From contig NZ_FNEX01000010.1 of NCBI RefSeq assembly GCF_900100435.1, forward strand, positions 185,636 to 249,635: a stretch of 64,000 bases of DNA. The letters are read 5' to 3'. Position numbers and translations under genes: made by a program. Shown here in pieces: positions 45,374 to 53,730 of this stretch. The stretch comes from Pedobacter sp. ok626. GTDB lineage: Bacteria; Bacteroidota; Bacteroidia; Sphingobacteriales; Sphingobacteriaceae. The notes beneath the pieces are model-generated. The model ran no database searches. It was not told the DNA's origin and saw nothing but the letters and a program-made list of their open reading frames with translations. Position 1 is the stretch's first letter; each line of letters begins with the position of its first letter.

Positions 45374-46255
45374 ATGACCAACTACTTTAAATACCTTCCG
45401 GTAAGTGATGAGGATATCAATTGGGGATTACATGTATTAAATGCTGGTTGCAACAGGATTGAGCATAATGTAAGTTATCCGGCTCCCGGACATCCCGATG
45501 ATCATTATTTCAACTGGGACAACGGTAGGGTATTGAATGAATATCAGATAGTATACATTTCGAGGGGTAGAGGGATTTTTGAGTCAGAAGGTTGTCGGGA
45601 GACTAGCATACAAGAAGGCACTGTTATATTGCTATTTCCAGGAGAATGGCATCGTTTTAAGCCAGATGCAGAAACTGGATGGGATGAATTTTGGGTTGGC
45701 TTTAAAGGTGAAATTGTGGAGAATATTGTGAAAAAACATTTCCTGACACCTAAACAGTGTATTTTACATATGGGTGTTGATCATCAGATCATTCATCTTT
45801 TTATGGAGATTATAGGTCATACAAAAAATGAGCAGCCCGGGTATCAGCCACTCATTTCCGGTATAGTACTTCATCTGCTTGGCGAAATATACACCAGAAC
45901 CAAGCAGGAAGCGATCAAACAGAAAGATATATCTGAAATGTTGATCGAGAAAGCCAGGGTAATATTAAGAACAAATGTAAATACAAACATTCCTATAGAA
46001 AAAGTTGCTGAAGAGCTTCAGGTAAGCTATTCCTGGTTTAGGAAAGTATTTAAAGCTTTTACCGGTATGGCACCACATCAGTATCTTTTGCAGCTTAAAA
46101 TTGAAAAGGCAAGACTGTTATTGACAGGCACTACAAAACCGATTAAAGAAATTGCTTTCGAACTTGGTTTTGAATCCTCATTTTACTTCTCCAGGATCTT
46201 TAAAGTTAAAATGGGTGAATCTCCGGATTCCTATCGGAAAACCAAACGACCGTAG
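45374..46255 (+). CDS. AraC-family transcriptional regulator
   Basis: A 293-residue regulator. The N-terminal cupin-like sensor domain (~15-165) includes NEYQIVYISRGRGIFESEG and TVILLFPGEWHRFKPDA, typical of sugar-responsive AraC proteins. The C-terminal ~100 residues hold the two helix-turn-helix motifs: PIEKVAEELQVSYSWFRKVF and PIKEIAFELGFESSFYFSRI, ending with GESPDSYRK. It is divergent from the fucose/arabinose isomerase-like gene and is its most likely regulator. A palindrome overlaps its own putative promoter. Confidence 0.95.
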   Translation: MTNYFKYLPVSDEDINWGLHVLNAGCNRIEHNVSYPAPGHPDDHYFNWDNGRVLNEYQIVYISRGRGIFESEGCRETSIQEGTVILLFPGEWHRFKPDAETGWDEFWVGFKGEIVENIVKKHFLTPKQCILHMGVDHQIIHLFMEIIGHTKNEQPGYQPLISGIVLHLLGEIYTRTKQEAIKQKDISEMLIEKARVILRTNVNTNIPIEKVAEELQVSYSWFRKVFKAFTGMAPHQYLLQLKIEKARLLLTGTTKPIKEIAFELGFESSFYFSRIFKVKMGESPDSYRKTKRP

Positions 46256-46266
46256 TTCTGAGTTAT

Positions 46267-46302
46267 AAAAATGGAGCCTACTACTTTATGTGTGAAGCTC
46301 CA
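46267..46302 (-). terminator. Terminator for the DinB-like gene
   Basis: TGGAGC (46272-46277) and GCTCCA (46297-46302) form a 6-bp stem. On the minus strand it is followed by TTTTT. It lies between the convergent AraC-type and DinB-like genes. The stem is short and the loop long (19 nt), so strength is uncertain. Confidence 0.5.
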
Positions 46303-46349
46303 GTATTTATTGTAATGATTTGGAAATGATAAGAAGGGGAGACCCCGTA

Positions 46350-46877
46350 TTAAAATAGTTTTTCCTGTGGCGGTTTCACTCCTGCCAATCGAAGATATAC
46401 GGTTGTTTGCCCCCTGTGATGTGTCTGGTGTTCAAAGTCCTTAGCCAAAGCCGTTCCTTTAGTCATATCGAAGCGCCCAAACAATTTGATGGGTTCATCT
46501 AATTGTGCATCTGTCATCTTTTTTATATTATCGATCACAAAATCATAGCTTGCCAGCACTAAGGTGCTCACATTAGCTTTCGATTTATCAGTAGTTTTTT
46601 CCAATTCTCCCTGACCATACGGACTTTTTACACCTGTAGCTGCCGAAACAAAACCATAGTTGGCATCCGCCAGATGTAATACTTGTTCCGCAAAAGATCG
46701 CATCTCTGGGGTAGGCTTTAACGCATAGCCACTTTCTGGCATTGCATCCAGATATTCCTTAGTATAAGCTTTCGCTCTTTCCCACTCTTTTACCTGATCA
46801 GCTACTTTGGCTTGCGCCATTGCTAATTGACCGCCCATGATTAAACATAGTGTCACTACTAAACTTTTAAGTTTCAT
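46350..46877 (-). CDS. Exported DinB-like protein
   Basis: A 175-residue protein with a signal peptide (cleavage near QLAMAQ) and a four-helix-bundle DinB/YfiT-type domain. The metal-binding histidine triad is present: His68 in QVLHLADANYGF, and His150 plus His154 in FEHQTHHRGQTTVYLR. Family knowledge: DinB-like proteins include thiol-dependent transferases (bacillithiol or mycothiol S-transferases) and many of unknown function. The secreted form is common in Bacteroidota but its substrate is not known. It is monocistronic. Confidence 0.9.
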   Translation of the reverse strand: MKLKSLVVTLCLIMGGQLAMAQAKVADQVKEWERAKAYTKEYLDAMPESGYALKPTPEMRSFAEQVLHLADANYGFVSAATGVKSPYGQGELEKTTDKSKANVSTLVLASYDFVIDNIKKMTDAQLDEPIKLFGRFDMTKGTALAKDFEHQTHHRGQTTVYLRLAGVKPPQEKLF

Positions 46878-47070
46878 ATTTTTAGATTTTTAAATGAATA
46901 TTTAGATTTTTCCTTTTGCTTATGTTAATTTACTGTTTTTCTTATTGTTATGAGGTTCTATTTTTGCCATTAACAAATTTACAGAGAAATTGTGTTTTCA
47001 GGATGGGGCGAAATAGACATTATAGCAGGGAGATTTGGACATATAAACTTTATCTTTTGCAAGAAAAACA

Positions 47071-48270
47071 ATGGACCTAATGGAATATATTTCCCTTACG
47101 AAATCGCAATCACGGAAAATCATCCTTGATGCCGCTGGGCTTGCCAGGAAAGCGCAGTTCGGGTTTGGAATCGAGGCTGTTTATCAAGTGATTGATCATT
47201 TGGGGTTCGTACAATTGGATACGAATTATGTAGTGGAACGTGCGCATCACCACGTCATGGCCGCGCGTGTACCGGACTATCAAACGGAATGGCTGGCTGA
47301 CCTTTGCGAAGATGGCCGCATTTATGAGTACTTCAGTTCGGATGCGGGCTATCTCCCCATGCCTGATTTCCGCTTCTCACTACCTGTGAAAAAAGCTTTT
47401 GAAACGCAGGGGAAACCGCTCACTAAACCAGAGGTCAATTTAATGAAGCATATTCTGGATCGGGTGGAACGCGAAGGCCCATTAATGGTTGGGGATTTTG
47501 ATAATGACCGATTGGAGGCTAGTTCAGGTTGGTGGGACTGGCGACCCGCCAAGGTTGCGCTTGAAAGACTTTATCTTGATGGAAAACTGATGATTAGCCG
47601 TACCAAAGCCTTCCAGAAAGTCTACGACTTGCCGCTCAATTTAGTGCCGCAGGAAACAGACCTAACCATGCCCACAGAGGAGGAATACGCCTGCTTTGTC
47701 ATATCTCGGACTTTAAGAGCACTCGGTATTGCCTCTGCCAAGGAAATGGCTTGGCGTGCTCGTCGTGTGAAAGGTAATCTTATTAAAAAGGAATTGGAAA
47801 AGATGGTTCAGAGCGGCAAAGTAAAAACGGTAGTTGTCGAAGGGCTGAAAGGTCCGCTTTATATGCTTCCCAATCAAAAAATTAACATTAAACTATCCAA
47901 TGAAGTCTTCATTCTTTCACCTTTCGATGTTCTCAATGTCTTCCGTCATCGCCTAAAGGATTTCTTCAATTTTGATTACCAGATCGAGTGCTTTGTGCCT
48001 GCCCCTAAACGGCTGTATGGTTATTTTTCACTACCGATACTTGCAGGTGAAACTTTTATCGCAAGAATGGATGCCAAAGCAGATCGTAAACAAAAAATAC
48101 TGATTGTCCATAATATCCATTTTGAACCCGTTGATCTTGGGCAAATCATTATCGAAAAGTTTATTCAAGGCTTAAAAGCATACGCTCAATTCAACCAATG
48201 CCAGGATATTATCTTTAAGCGATCCAATAATGAAGCCTATTTGGAAGCGATCAGGATTCATTTCGATTAG
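47071..48270 (+). CDS. YcaQ/AlkZ-type winged-helix DNA glycosylase
   Basis: A 399-residue protein of the HTH_42 superfamily, made of three winged-helix domains and a beta-barrel. The catalytic motif of the AlkZ/YcaQ group, Gln-phi-Asp, is present as Gln48-Leu49-Asp50 in HLGFVQLDTNYV. The following ERAHHHVMAARVPDY and the C-terminal FVPAPKRLYGYFSLPIL and RMDAKADRKQKILIVHN are further family signatures. Family knowledge: YcaQ unhooks interstrand crosslinks and removes N-alkylated purines; AlkZ gives self-resistance to azinomycin. The Asp form of the motif favours the YcaQ-type repair role. No antibiotic genes are near, so general alkylation repair is most likely. Confidence 0.88.
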   Translation: MDLMEYISLTKSQSRKIILDAAGLARKAQFGFGIEAVYQVIDHLGFVQLDTNYVVERAHHHVMAARVPDYQTEWLADLCEDGRIYEYFSSDAGYLPMPDFRFSLPVKKAFETQGKPLTKPEVNLMKHILDRVEREGPLMVGDFDNDRLEASSGWWDWRPAKVALERLYLDGKLMISRTKAFQKVYDLPLNLVPQETDLTMPTEEEYACFVISRTLRALGIASAKEMAWRARRVKGNLIKKELEKMVQSGKVKTVVVEGLKGPLYMLPNQKINIKLSNEVFILSPFDVLNVFRHRLKDFFNFDYQIECFVPAPKRLYGYFSLPILAGETFIARMDAKADRKQKILIVHNIHFEPVDLGQIIIEKFIQGLKAYAQFNQCQDIIFKRSNNEAYLEAIRIHFD

Positions 48271-48400
48271 GGGCTAATGTCTAATCTTCTTCTTCCATAA
48301 ATAATACACCTCTTTCATAGAAAAGTAACGGGTTACTATTTGGTTTCGATCTGAGTTTGGTTAAAAGAAATTTAATTCACAGTGTATTAACGGATGTTAA

Positions 48401-48470
48401 CCGGACACTACTCGGCTCCACCCGGGTAGTATCCGAGTAATGTCCGGGTAATGTCCGGGAATATGCCGGG
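48401..48470. repeat. Hairpin followed by 11-bp imperfect tandem repeats
   Basis: CCGGACACTACTCGG (48401-48415) pairs with CCGAGTAATGTCCGG (48433-48447) at 14 of 15 positions across a 17-nt loop. The right arm is part of four successive ~11-bp units: TAGTATCCGAG, TAATGTCCGGG, TAATGTCCGGG, AATATGCCGGG (48427-48470). The GC-rich core TCCGGG with a palindromic partner resembles a dispersed intergenic repeat of the REP type rather than a CRISPR. Confidence 0.75.
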
Positions 48471-48478
48471 TTTGTAGT

Positions 48479-48495
48479 GTTACCTTTAAGGTAAC
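48479..48495. repeat. 17-bp perfect palindrome
   Basis: GTTACCTTTAAGGTAAC is self-complementary around its central base. It follows the tandem-repeat block by 8 bp and precedes the reductase gene by 137 bp. It could be an operator or part of the repeat element. Confidence 0.6.
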
Positions 48496-48597
48496 TTTTG
48501 GGAGTTAAGCCGGCATTTTTAGATAGGATTTAAGTTGTTTGATAATATTTTTATAATTATGATTTGTCTTCAAGAGGTAGAATAAGTTAGAAATATT

Positions 48598-48605
48598 TAA
48601 ATTTG
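48598..48605 (+). promoter_or_regulatory. Candidate -7 box of the reductase gene
   Basis: TAAATTTG matches TAnnTTTG exactly and lies 27 bp ahead of the start codon at 48633. No TTG at the proper -33 distance was found, so this is a weak call. Confidence 0.35.
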
Positions 48606-48632
48606 GTCGCTTCCATTAGCTGAATATAAAAT

Positions 48633-49493
48633 ATGAATAAATTAAAGATAGGTTGGGCCGGGCTGGGTAATATGGGTACGGCAATGGCTTTTAATATACT
48701 CAACTCTGGATACGAGCTAACGGTTTTTAACCGCAGTAAGGATAAGGAACAGGTACTGATTGCTGCCGGGGCGATATCAGCAAAAAGCCTTCAGGACTTA
48801 GCATCACATTGCGATGTAGTCTTTACGATGCTTTCTGATGATATGGCAGTGAAATCGGTTTATAATGAAACTGATGGTCTGCTTTCTGGAGGAGAGAGCG
48901 GAAAGTTATTTATAGATATGAGCACGGTTGCGCCAGAGACCTCTCGTCATCTTTCTACACTTTGTAAAACCAAACAAGTGTCGTTCTTGGATGCTCCTGT
49001 TTCGGGTAGTGTACAACCTGCCAGGGATGGTAAATTAATCATCCTTGTTGGCGGTGATGAGCAAGATTTTGAAAAGGCTAAGCCGATTTTAGATGTGCTG
49101 GGCAAACTTGCTTTGCATTTAGGCGATTCAGGTGCGGGGAGTTCAGCTAAGTTGGCGATTAATTATTTGTTAGGCATCAACATTCAGGCACTGGCTGAAA
49201 CCGTTCTTTTTGCCGAGCAAAATGGGATCAGTAAAGAAAATATGCTAACCATTATCAACGAAGGTGCTTGTGGAAATGGAATCATTAAATTGAAAACCCC
49301 TTCTGTATTGGCTGACAGTTTTCCACCGGCATTTGCTTTGAAATACATCGTTAAAGATTTAAGGCTGGCAAAAGGAGCCGGGTTAAATTCGCCGCTTTCA
49401 AATCCATTATTGACTACGTTTGAAGCTGCGGCAGCAGATGGGCTTGGGGAGGAAGATTTGATGGCGGTAATTAAACATTTGAGGGGGAGCTAA
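48633..49493 (+). CDS. 3-hydroxyisobutyrate dehydrogenase-family NAD(P)-dependent reductase
   Basis: A 286-residue beta-hydroxyacid dehydrogenase. The Rossmann motif is GLGNMG (residues 10-15), and Arg34 in VFNRSK at the end of strand 2 suggests NADPH preference. The substrate-binding segment is DAPVSGSVQPARDGKL, and the catalytic Lys173 lies in GAGSSAKLAINYLL. Family members reduce tartronate semialdehyde, succinate semialdehyde, glyoxylate or 3-hydroxyisobutyrate. The Arg and the sequence style favour a glyoxylate/succinate-semialdehyde-type reductase, but the substrate is not certain. It is monocistronic, convergent with the GH43 gene. Confidence 0.9.
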   Translation: MNKLKIGWAGLGNMGTAMAFNILNSGYELTVFNRSKDKEQVLIAAGAISAKSLQDLASHCDVVFTMLSDDMAVKSVYNETDGLLSGGESGKLFIDMSTVAPETSRHLSTLCKTKQVSFLDAPVSGSVQPARDGKLIILVGGDEQDFEKAKPILDVLGKLALHLGDSGAGSSAKLAINYLLGINIQALAETVLFAEQNGISKENMLTIINEGACGNGIIKLKTPSVLADSFPPAFALKYIVKDLRLAKGAGLNSPLSNPLLTTFEAAAADGLGEEDLMAVIKHLRGS

Positions 49494-49526
49494 TTTCCCC
49501 CCTAAATAATTCTTGTATTTAATAGT

Positions 49527-50624
49527 TTACTCTATTATTGGCTTGATTAGGTCGATACTTCCATCTTTTTGGTGTATCAACTCGGTCACTTTTATGTTTC
49601 TCAAGTGCGTCTTATTTGACAATTGCGTATCATGATAATAAATATACCATTTGCCATTATGTTCAATAATGGAGTGGTGTGTAGTCCATCCCTGAACAGG
49701 ATCCATAAATGTTCCCTGGTAGGTGAATGGACCGTATGGGGTATCTCCAATCGCATAGGCAAGGAAATGTGTGTCACCTGTTGAATAAGTGAAATAGTAC
49801 TTTCCCTTGTATTTGTGTAGCCAGGCTCCCTCAAAAAATCTTCTGTCATGATCTTTGGTCAAAAGTGGTTTGCCTTCCTTGTCTAATAGCTCTACATCTT
49901 TTACCGGACCATCAAAACTTAGCATATCTGAACTCATTTTTGCTACTTTAGCATTAAGAGCCGGTTCATTCTCTTTCCCAGAGTCGGTTTTGGAGCCATT
50001 AGCGTCATACTTTCCATTATTCCACCGTTGGAGCTGTCCACCCCAAATCCCACCAAAATACATATAGGAATTACCATCTGTATCGGTGAAAACTGCAGGA
50101 TCTATACTATAACTTCCTTCAATTGGTTTTGGCTCTGCTTTAAATGGTCCAGCCGGAGTTTTAGCCGTTGCAACGCCAATTCTGAACACATCTTGTTTAT
50201 CCTTAACAGGAAAATAGAGATAATAAGTACCATTCTTAAATGCCGCATCAGGAGCCCAAAGTTGTCGGCCAGCCCATGGAATATCTTTTATACTTAAAGC
50301 AACACCATGATCGGTTACTTTGCCATTAACGCTGTCCATACTTAAAATATGATAATCACGCATGTCGAAATGATCTCCGCTGTCGTTTTCCTGCGTTCCA
50401 CCTTCAATATCATGAGAAGGATAGATATATATTTTTCCCTCAAAAATATGGGCGGAGGGGTCTGCTGTATAAATTTCCGAGATCAAAGGTTGGGAAAGAA
50501 ATTTTGATTTTTTTATGCTGTCTGCAACTGCTACTTTTGCGGCTTTGCCATTTTGCTGACAAGCACTCGTAACCAACGTTGCTATAGTAATTGCCAGAAC
50601 AGAAGGCAGTTTTAATTTGTTCAT
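49527..50624 (-). CDS. GH43-family glycosidase lipoprotein
   Basis: A 365-residue lipoprotein (lipobox Cys22 in LVTSACQQN). The five-bladed propeller carries the GH43 catalytic triad: Asp55 in IYTADPSAHIF as base, Asp175 in YSIDPAVF as pKa modulator, and Glu265 in RRFFEGAWLHK as acid. The Trp-rich strand WAPDAAFKNGTYYLYF is a family landmark. Such enzymes remove arabinofuranose or xylose side groups from xylan or arabinan. The gene lies 28 bp downstream of the GH115 alpha-glucuronidase on the same strand and likely shares its transcript. Its surface or periplasmic anchoring fits stepwise debranching of glucuronoarabinoxylan. Confidence 0.92.
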   Translation of the reverse strand: MNKLKLPSVLAITIATLVTSACQQNGKAAKVAVADSIKKSKFLSQPLISEIYTADPSAHIFEGKIYIYPSHDIEGGTQENDSGDHFDMRDYHILSMDSVNGKVTDHGVALSIKDIPWAGRQLWAPDAAFKNGTYYLYFPVKDKQDVFRIGVATAKTPAGPFKAEPKPIEGSYSIDPAVFTDTDGNSYMYFGGIWGGQLQRWNNGKYDANGSKTDSGKENEPALNAKVAKMSSDMLSFDGPVKDVELLDKEGKPLLTKDHDRRFFEGAWLHKYKGKYYFTYSTGDTHFLAYAIGDTPYGPFTYQGTFMDPVQGWTTHHSIIEHNGKWYIYYHDTQLSNKTHLRNIKVTELIHQKDGSIDLIKPIIE

Positions 50625-50652
50625 AGTTTTATTTTAAGGTTATTAATGATTG

Positions 50653-53508
50653 TTATTTGGTTTTAACTGTTTCGGGTGGCCCCAGGAAACTTGGCTTTAA
50701 GCCCCCCATGTCAAGCACGAGTTTCTGTAAAACTACACCGGGGCTAACCATCCAGTATTTTATGGTATGTTTTCCTACTTTATCGAAATTTAAAGGCGTT
50801 TTAAAAACCTTAATGGAATTTGCCACTGATCTTCCCCATGTATCTTCAGTTTTATAATCAATACTGGTATTAACGATCGTTGCTGGCTGATCATCCACAG
50901 AAACTGCATATTTCAAACCATCGGTATTACTGAAGTCTATAGTAGGGGATACGTAGGTATGCAAGGTGTAAATGCCGACACTATCCAAATAAACATCATA
51001 TGCTAAATGTGCTGCGTTTTTATCCAGGTTTTGTGTGGGGGCAGTTACCGGCACAGGAATCACACCGCTTAATGTTTTCCCATAGTTTGGAATGGTCTTC
51101 CAGGAAATCGCTTTGCTGTTAATTGCTTTTGAATAATTTGATGCTTCGATAGAAATGTATCCATTTTGTGAAACAAACAAATTTGTTTCAACCTTATTGA
51201 TCAGCTTATTGTGCTTAGTTTGGAGATTAAATGTGATTTTGCTACCGTCACTTCCATTTATCTCAATCAGACAGGTTTTAATCCCCAATGGGGCTTTTGC
51301 CCAATCAACTTTGATTTTAATTCGTTTTTCAGTTTCAAAGGAAGCTTTTTGTTGATCTATTATGATATAGTCTGGAGCCTTAATTTCGTATTTCAATATC
51401 CCCTTTCCAGTATTAAAAAGTTCGATGTAATGGCTTTGGTTACTTAGGTTATCTATCAAGGGAAAACCTTTACTGACATGACTTTTATCCGTCCAGATAC
51501 TATCTGTACCCTCAATTGCAAGGGCTAATTTAGATTTTGCATACTCAATTTTATAAGTTTTAGGTATGGTATTCTGTTCCGGTTGCTGCCAATTGGTATA
51601 GCCAATATGGGTTTGATCCATCATGTGATCCCATTTGCCACCCGCCAATATTTTATTATAAAAGTGACTGATGTCTGCGTCTCGCTTAAACAGGGAATCG
51701 GCTTTTTTACTTAGTTCGTTTGTTAATATGCGGCCTTGTTTAGCATAAAGCCTATTTTTAGCTACCGTATAGTAAAGTTCGTAAAGATTGGCACTTGCTT
51801 CAACAGGGTGCATAATCAGTTGATAATAGGCATCCCTCAGTTGTTCGGGAATTTTGCTGTAAATGATTCTAGCCTGGCCTTCCAGGCTTTTATAGTCATT
51901 TACTACGGTCTCAAATTCTTTATAATTGACCAGACTGTACGTGTTTTCATTTAACAATTCTGGCTTTATCCTGCCATTATATTTGGCATAATGATCTAAA
52001 ATATTGGCTATTTGTGCTGCATATGTTGTCCCGAATTGTTTAATGCACCAGTTGATGGTGTATTGCTTCAGCTTTTCTGCAGAAATGTCATCGGGGGCCC
52101 AGGCATAATCCAGGAAAAACTCAATAGGAAATTCCATAGGTTTCAAATCACCTACATTTACAATCCAGATTTGGTTGGCATTGTATTCGTAAGCGAGGTT
52201 CATTTGCTCCCATACCTTCTGAATGGGATTCGTATTGATCCATTTATAGTTTCTTGGGCCTCCTACATAATCAAAGTGATAATAAACACCGTAGCCACCT
52301 GTTCTGGAGGCTTCATTTAAAGCCGGGAGTTTTCTAATGTTTCCCCAGTTATCATCGCACAGTAAAAGCGTTACATCATCAGGTACACGCATACCTTTAT
52401 CATAATATTCCTGAACTTCTTTATATAATGCCCAGAGTTGTGGGGTTTGAGCCGCTGGCTTTTTTGTAACCTTTGTAATAATTTCGCGCTGATCTTTAAC
52501 AATTTTCTCCAGTAATGCAGTGGCTGTTCCTTCAGTCATCGGCTCATCGCCATCTCCCCGCATACCGACTGTTATTATTTGCTCCTTATCGGCGACACGC
52601 CTTAAGCCACTTTCCCAAAATGACTTTAACTGATTGGGATTCTTTTCATAGTTCCATTTTCCCCCGTTATATCTTCTCCATTCGTCGTGGGCACGGGTTA
52701 AAGGTTCGTGATGCGATGTTCCTATCACGACTCCATATTCATCAGCCAAAACGGGGTTCATTTTATCATCATCGTTAAATGCACTTCCCCACATGGCTGG
52801 CCACAAATAATTACCTTTCAACCGAAGGATCAATTCGAATACTTTTTCGTAGAATTTGTGATTAAATCCACCGAATTCTTTTTTAGACCAGCCCGATAGT
52901 GCTGGTGCCTCGTCATTTAGAAATATACCCCGGTATTTTACAGCTGGAGCAGCATTTACATAGCGGCCCGGGATGGCATAAAGCGCATTGCTTTTTTTTG
53001 GTGGGACATCGGCCCAGTAATACCAGGGGGAAACACCAATCTGGTAAGAAAGTTCATATATTCCATATATTGTTCCCCGTTTATCACTGCCCGCAATAAC
53101 CAGTGCTTTATCCACACCAGGTAGGGGGTTCTTCACGATCTCTATTAATGTTGTTTCCCAACTTCCAGAAATTCCTTTTACGTTGATTTTGTTTGTTTTT
53201 ATCAATTGATCGATGATTTTACTGCTGCCAATGGTGCCAATTATGATGGCCATCGGCGTAGTTTGATCGATGTTTAATTCAGGAGCTCTGCCAGTTACTT
53301 TTCTAATGTCATCTTGCAAATCTTTGGCCGCTCTGATTACACCAGGCCACTCGTTTTTACTAACCAACAGCGTTGCACTTTTTTGCTTTTCGGAAATACA
53401 AAAACTTCCATTAATAGGTTTTTTAGAAATAAATGGTTTGATACCGGCAAAAACACAGTAGTTATTTAATCCAGTAATGAGTATTAAAAGAAATATCCTT
53501 TTCATCAT
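50653..53508 (-). CDS. GH115 xylan alpha-1,2-glucuronidase
   Basis: A 951-residue exported enzyme. The start at 53508 (MMKRIFLLILITGLN) gives a clean signal peptide; longer in-frame starts lie up to 21 bp upstream. Recognisable GH115 segments are GTIYGIYELSYQIGVSPWYY, YRGIFLNDEAPALSGW, RLKGNYLWPAMWGSAFNDDD and GTSHHEPLTRAHDEW, followed by LLLCDDNWGNIRKLP and VGGPRNYKWINTNPIQKVWE. The C-terminal ~170 residues form the beta-sandwich domain with the conserved start SQNGYISIEASNYSKA. The enzyme releases 4-O-methyl-D-glucuronate or glucuronate from internal and terminal xylose. It heads a two-gene minus-strand unit with GH43 and is divergent from the GH43-GH10 unit. Confidence 0.95.
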   Translation of the reverse strand: MMKRIFLLILITGLNNYCVFAGIKPFISKKPINGSFCISEKQKSATLLVSKNEWPGVIRAAKDLQDDIRKVTGRAPELNIDQTTPMAIIIGTIGSSKIIDQLIKTNKINVKGISGSWETTLIEIVKNPLPGVDKALVIAGSDKRGTIYGIYELSYQIGVSPWYYWADVPPKKSNALYAIPGRYVNAAPAVKYRGIFLNDEAPALSGWSKKEFGGFNHKFYEKVFELILRLKGNYLWPAMWGSAFNDDDKMNPVLADEYGVVIGTSHHEPLTRAHDEWRRYNGGKWNYEKNPNQLKSFWESGLRRVADKEQIITVGMRGDGDEPMTEGTATALLEKIVKDQREIITKVTKKPAAQTPQLWALYKEVQEYYDKGMRVPDDVTLLLCDDNWGNIRKLPALNEASRTGGYGVYYHFDYVGGPRNYKWINTNPIQKVWEQMNLAYEYNANQIWIVNVGDLKPMEFPIEFFLDYAWAPDDISAEKLKQYTINWCIKQFGTTYAAQIANILDHYAKYNGRIKPELLNENTYSLVNYKEFETVVNDYKSLEGQARIIYSKIPEQLRDAYYQLIMHPVEASANLYELYYTVAKNRLYAKQGRILTNELSKKADSLFKRDADISHFYNKILAGGKWDHMMDQTHIGYTNWQQPEQNTIPKTYKIEYAKSKLALAIEGTDSIWTDKSHVSKGFPLIDNLSNQSHYIELFNTGKGILKYEIKAPDYIIIDQQKASFETEKRIKIKVDWAKAPLGIKTCLIEINGSDGSKITFNLQTKHNKLINKVETNLFVSQNGYISIEASNYSKAINSKAISWKTIPNYGKTLSGVIPVPVTAPTQNLDKNAAHLAYDVYLDSVGIYTLHTYVSPTIDFSNTDGLKYAVSVDDQPATIVNTSIDYKTEDTWGRSVANSIKVFKTPLNFDKVGKHTIKYWMVSPGVVLQKLVLDMGGLKPSFLGPPETVKTK

Positions 53509-53567
53509 AATTTTTTCTTTTATCATCAATTTATGGACTGGTTTAATTTGGTTAATAATGTTGTGGA

Positions 53568-53575
53568 TAAAAGTA
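53568..53575 (-). promoter_or_regulatory. Candidate -7 box of the GH115 gene
   Basis: On the minus strand TACTTTTA matches TAnnTTTG in all but the last base. It lies 59 bp upstream of the preferred start codon at 53508. No convincing -33 TTG was found. Confidence 0.3.
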
Positions 53576-53623
53576 TAGACATAGCGTGTGTACAGGGTGT
53601 TCGTTTGTTATTAATAATAGAAC

Positions 53624-53655
53624 AAATGTTTAGCATTACAGAAATACAAACATTT
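53624..53655. promoter_or_regulatory. Inverted repeat in the GH115/GH43 divergent promoter region
   Basis: AAATGTTT (53624-53631) and AAACATTT (53648-53655) are perfect reverse complements with a 16-bp spacer. Their centre lies between the two candidate promoters of the divergent xylan units. A spacing of roughly two helical turns between half-site centres fits a dimeric AraC-type DNA-binding domain such as that of the hybrid regulator encoded at 56741. This assignment is inference. Confidence 0.4.
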
Positions 53656-53703
53656 ATACCTTTAATTTCAACAAATGACGACACTTTCCTTTTTTTTGCC
53701 AGG

Positions 53704-53711
53704 TAGTTTTG
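53704..53711 (+). promoter_or_regulatory. -7 box of the GH43-GH10 unit
   Basis: TAGTTTTG is an exact TAnnTTTG match, 19 bp ahead of the start codon at 53731. No TTG lies at the -33 distance, which is common for activator-dependent promoters. Confidence 0.5.
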
Positions 53712-53730
53712 GAGGATTAATTTATCCGAT

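Larger units (their letters stand above)
48271..48632. other. 362-bp intergenic region rich in inverted and tandem repeats
   Basis: No open reading frame with coding character was seen. The region contains a long hairpin plus short tandem repeats (48401-48470), a 17-bp palindrome (48479-48495) and a candidate -7 box (48598-48605) ahead of the next gene. The flanks are AT-rich, and the repeat block is markedly GC-richer than its surroundings. Confidence 0.7.

Noticed and set aside
48433..48470. Short repeated TCCGGG units as a CRISPR array
   Set aside because: Units of 11 bp are directly adjacent with no spacers of constant length, and no cas genes are nearby.
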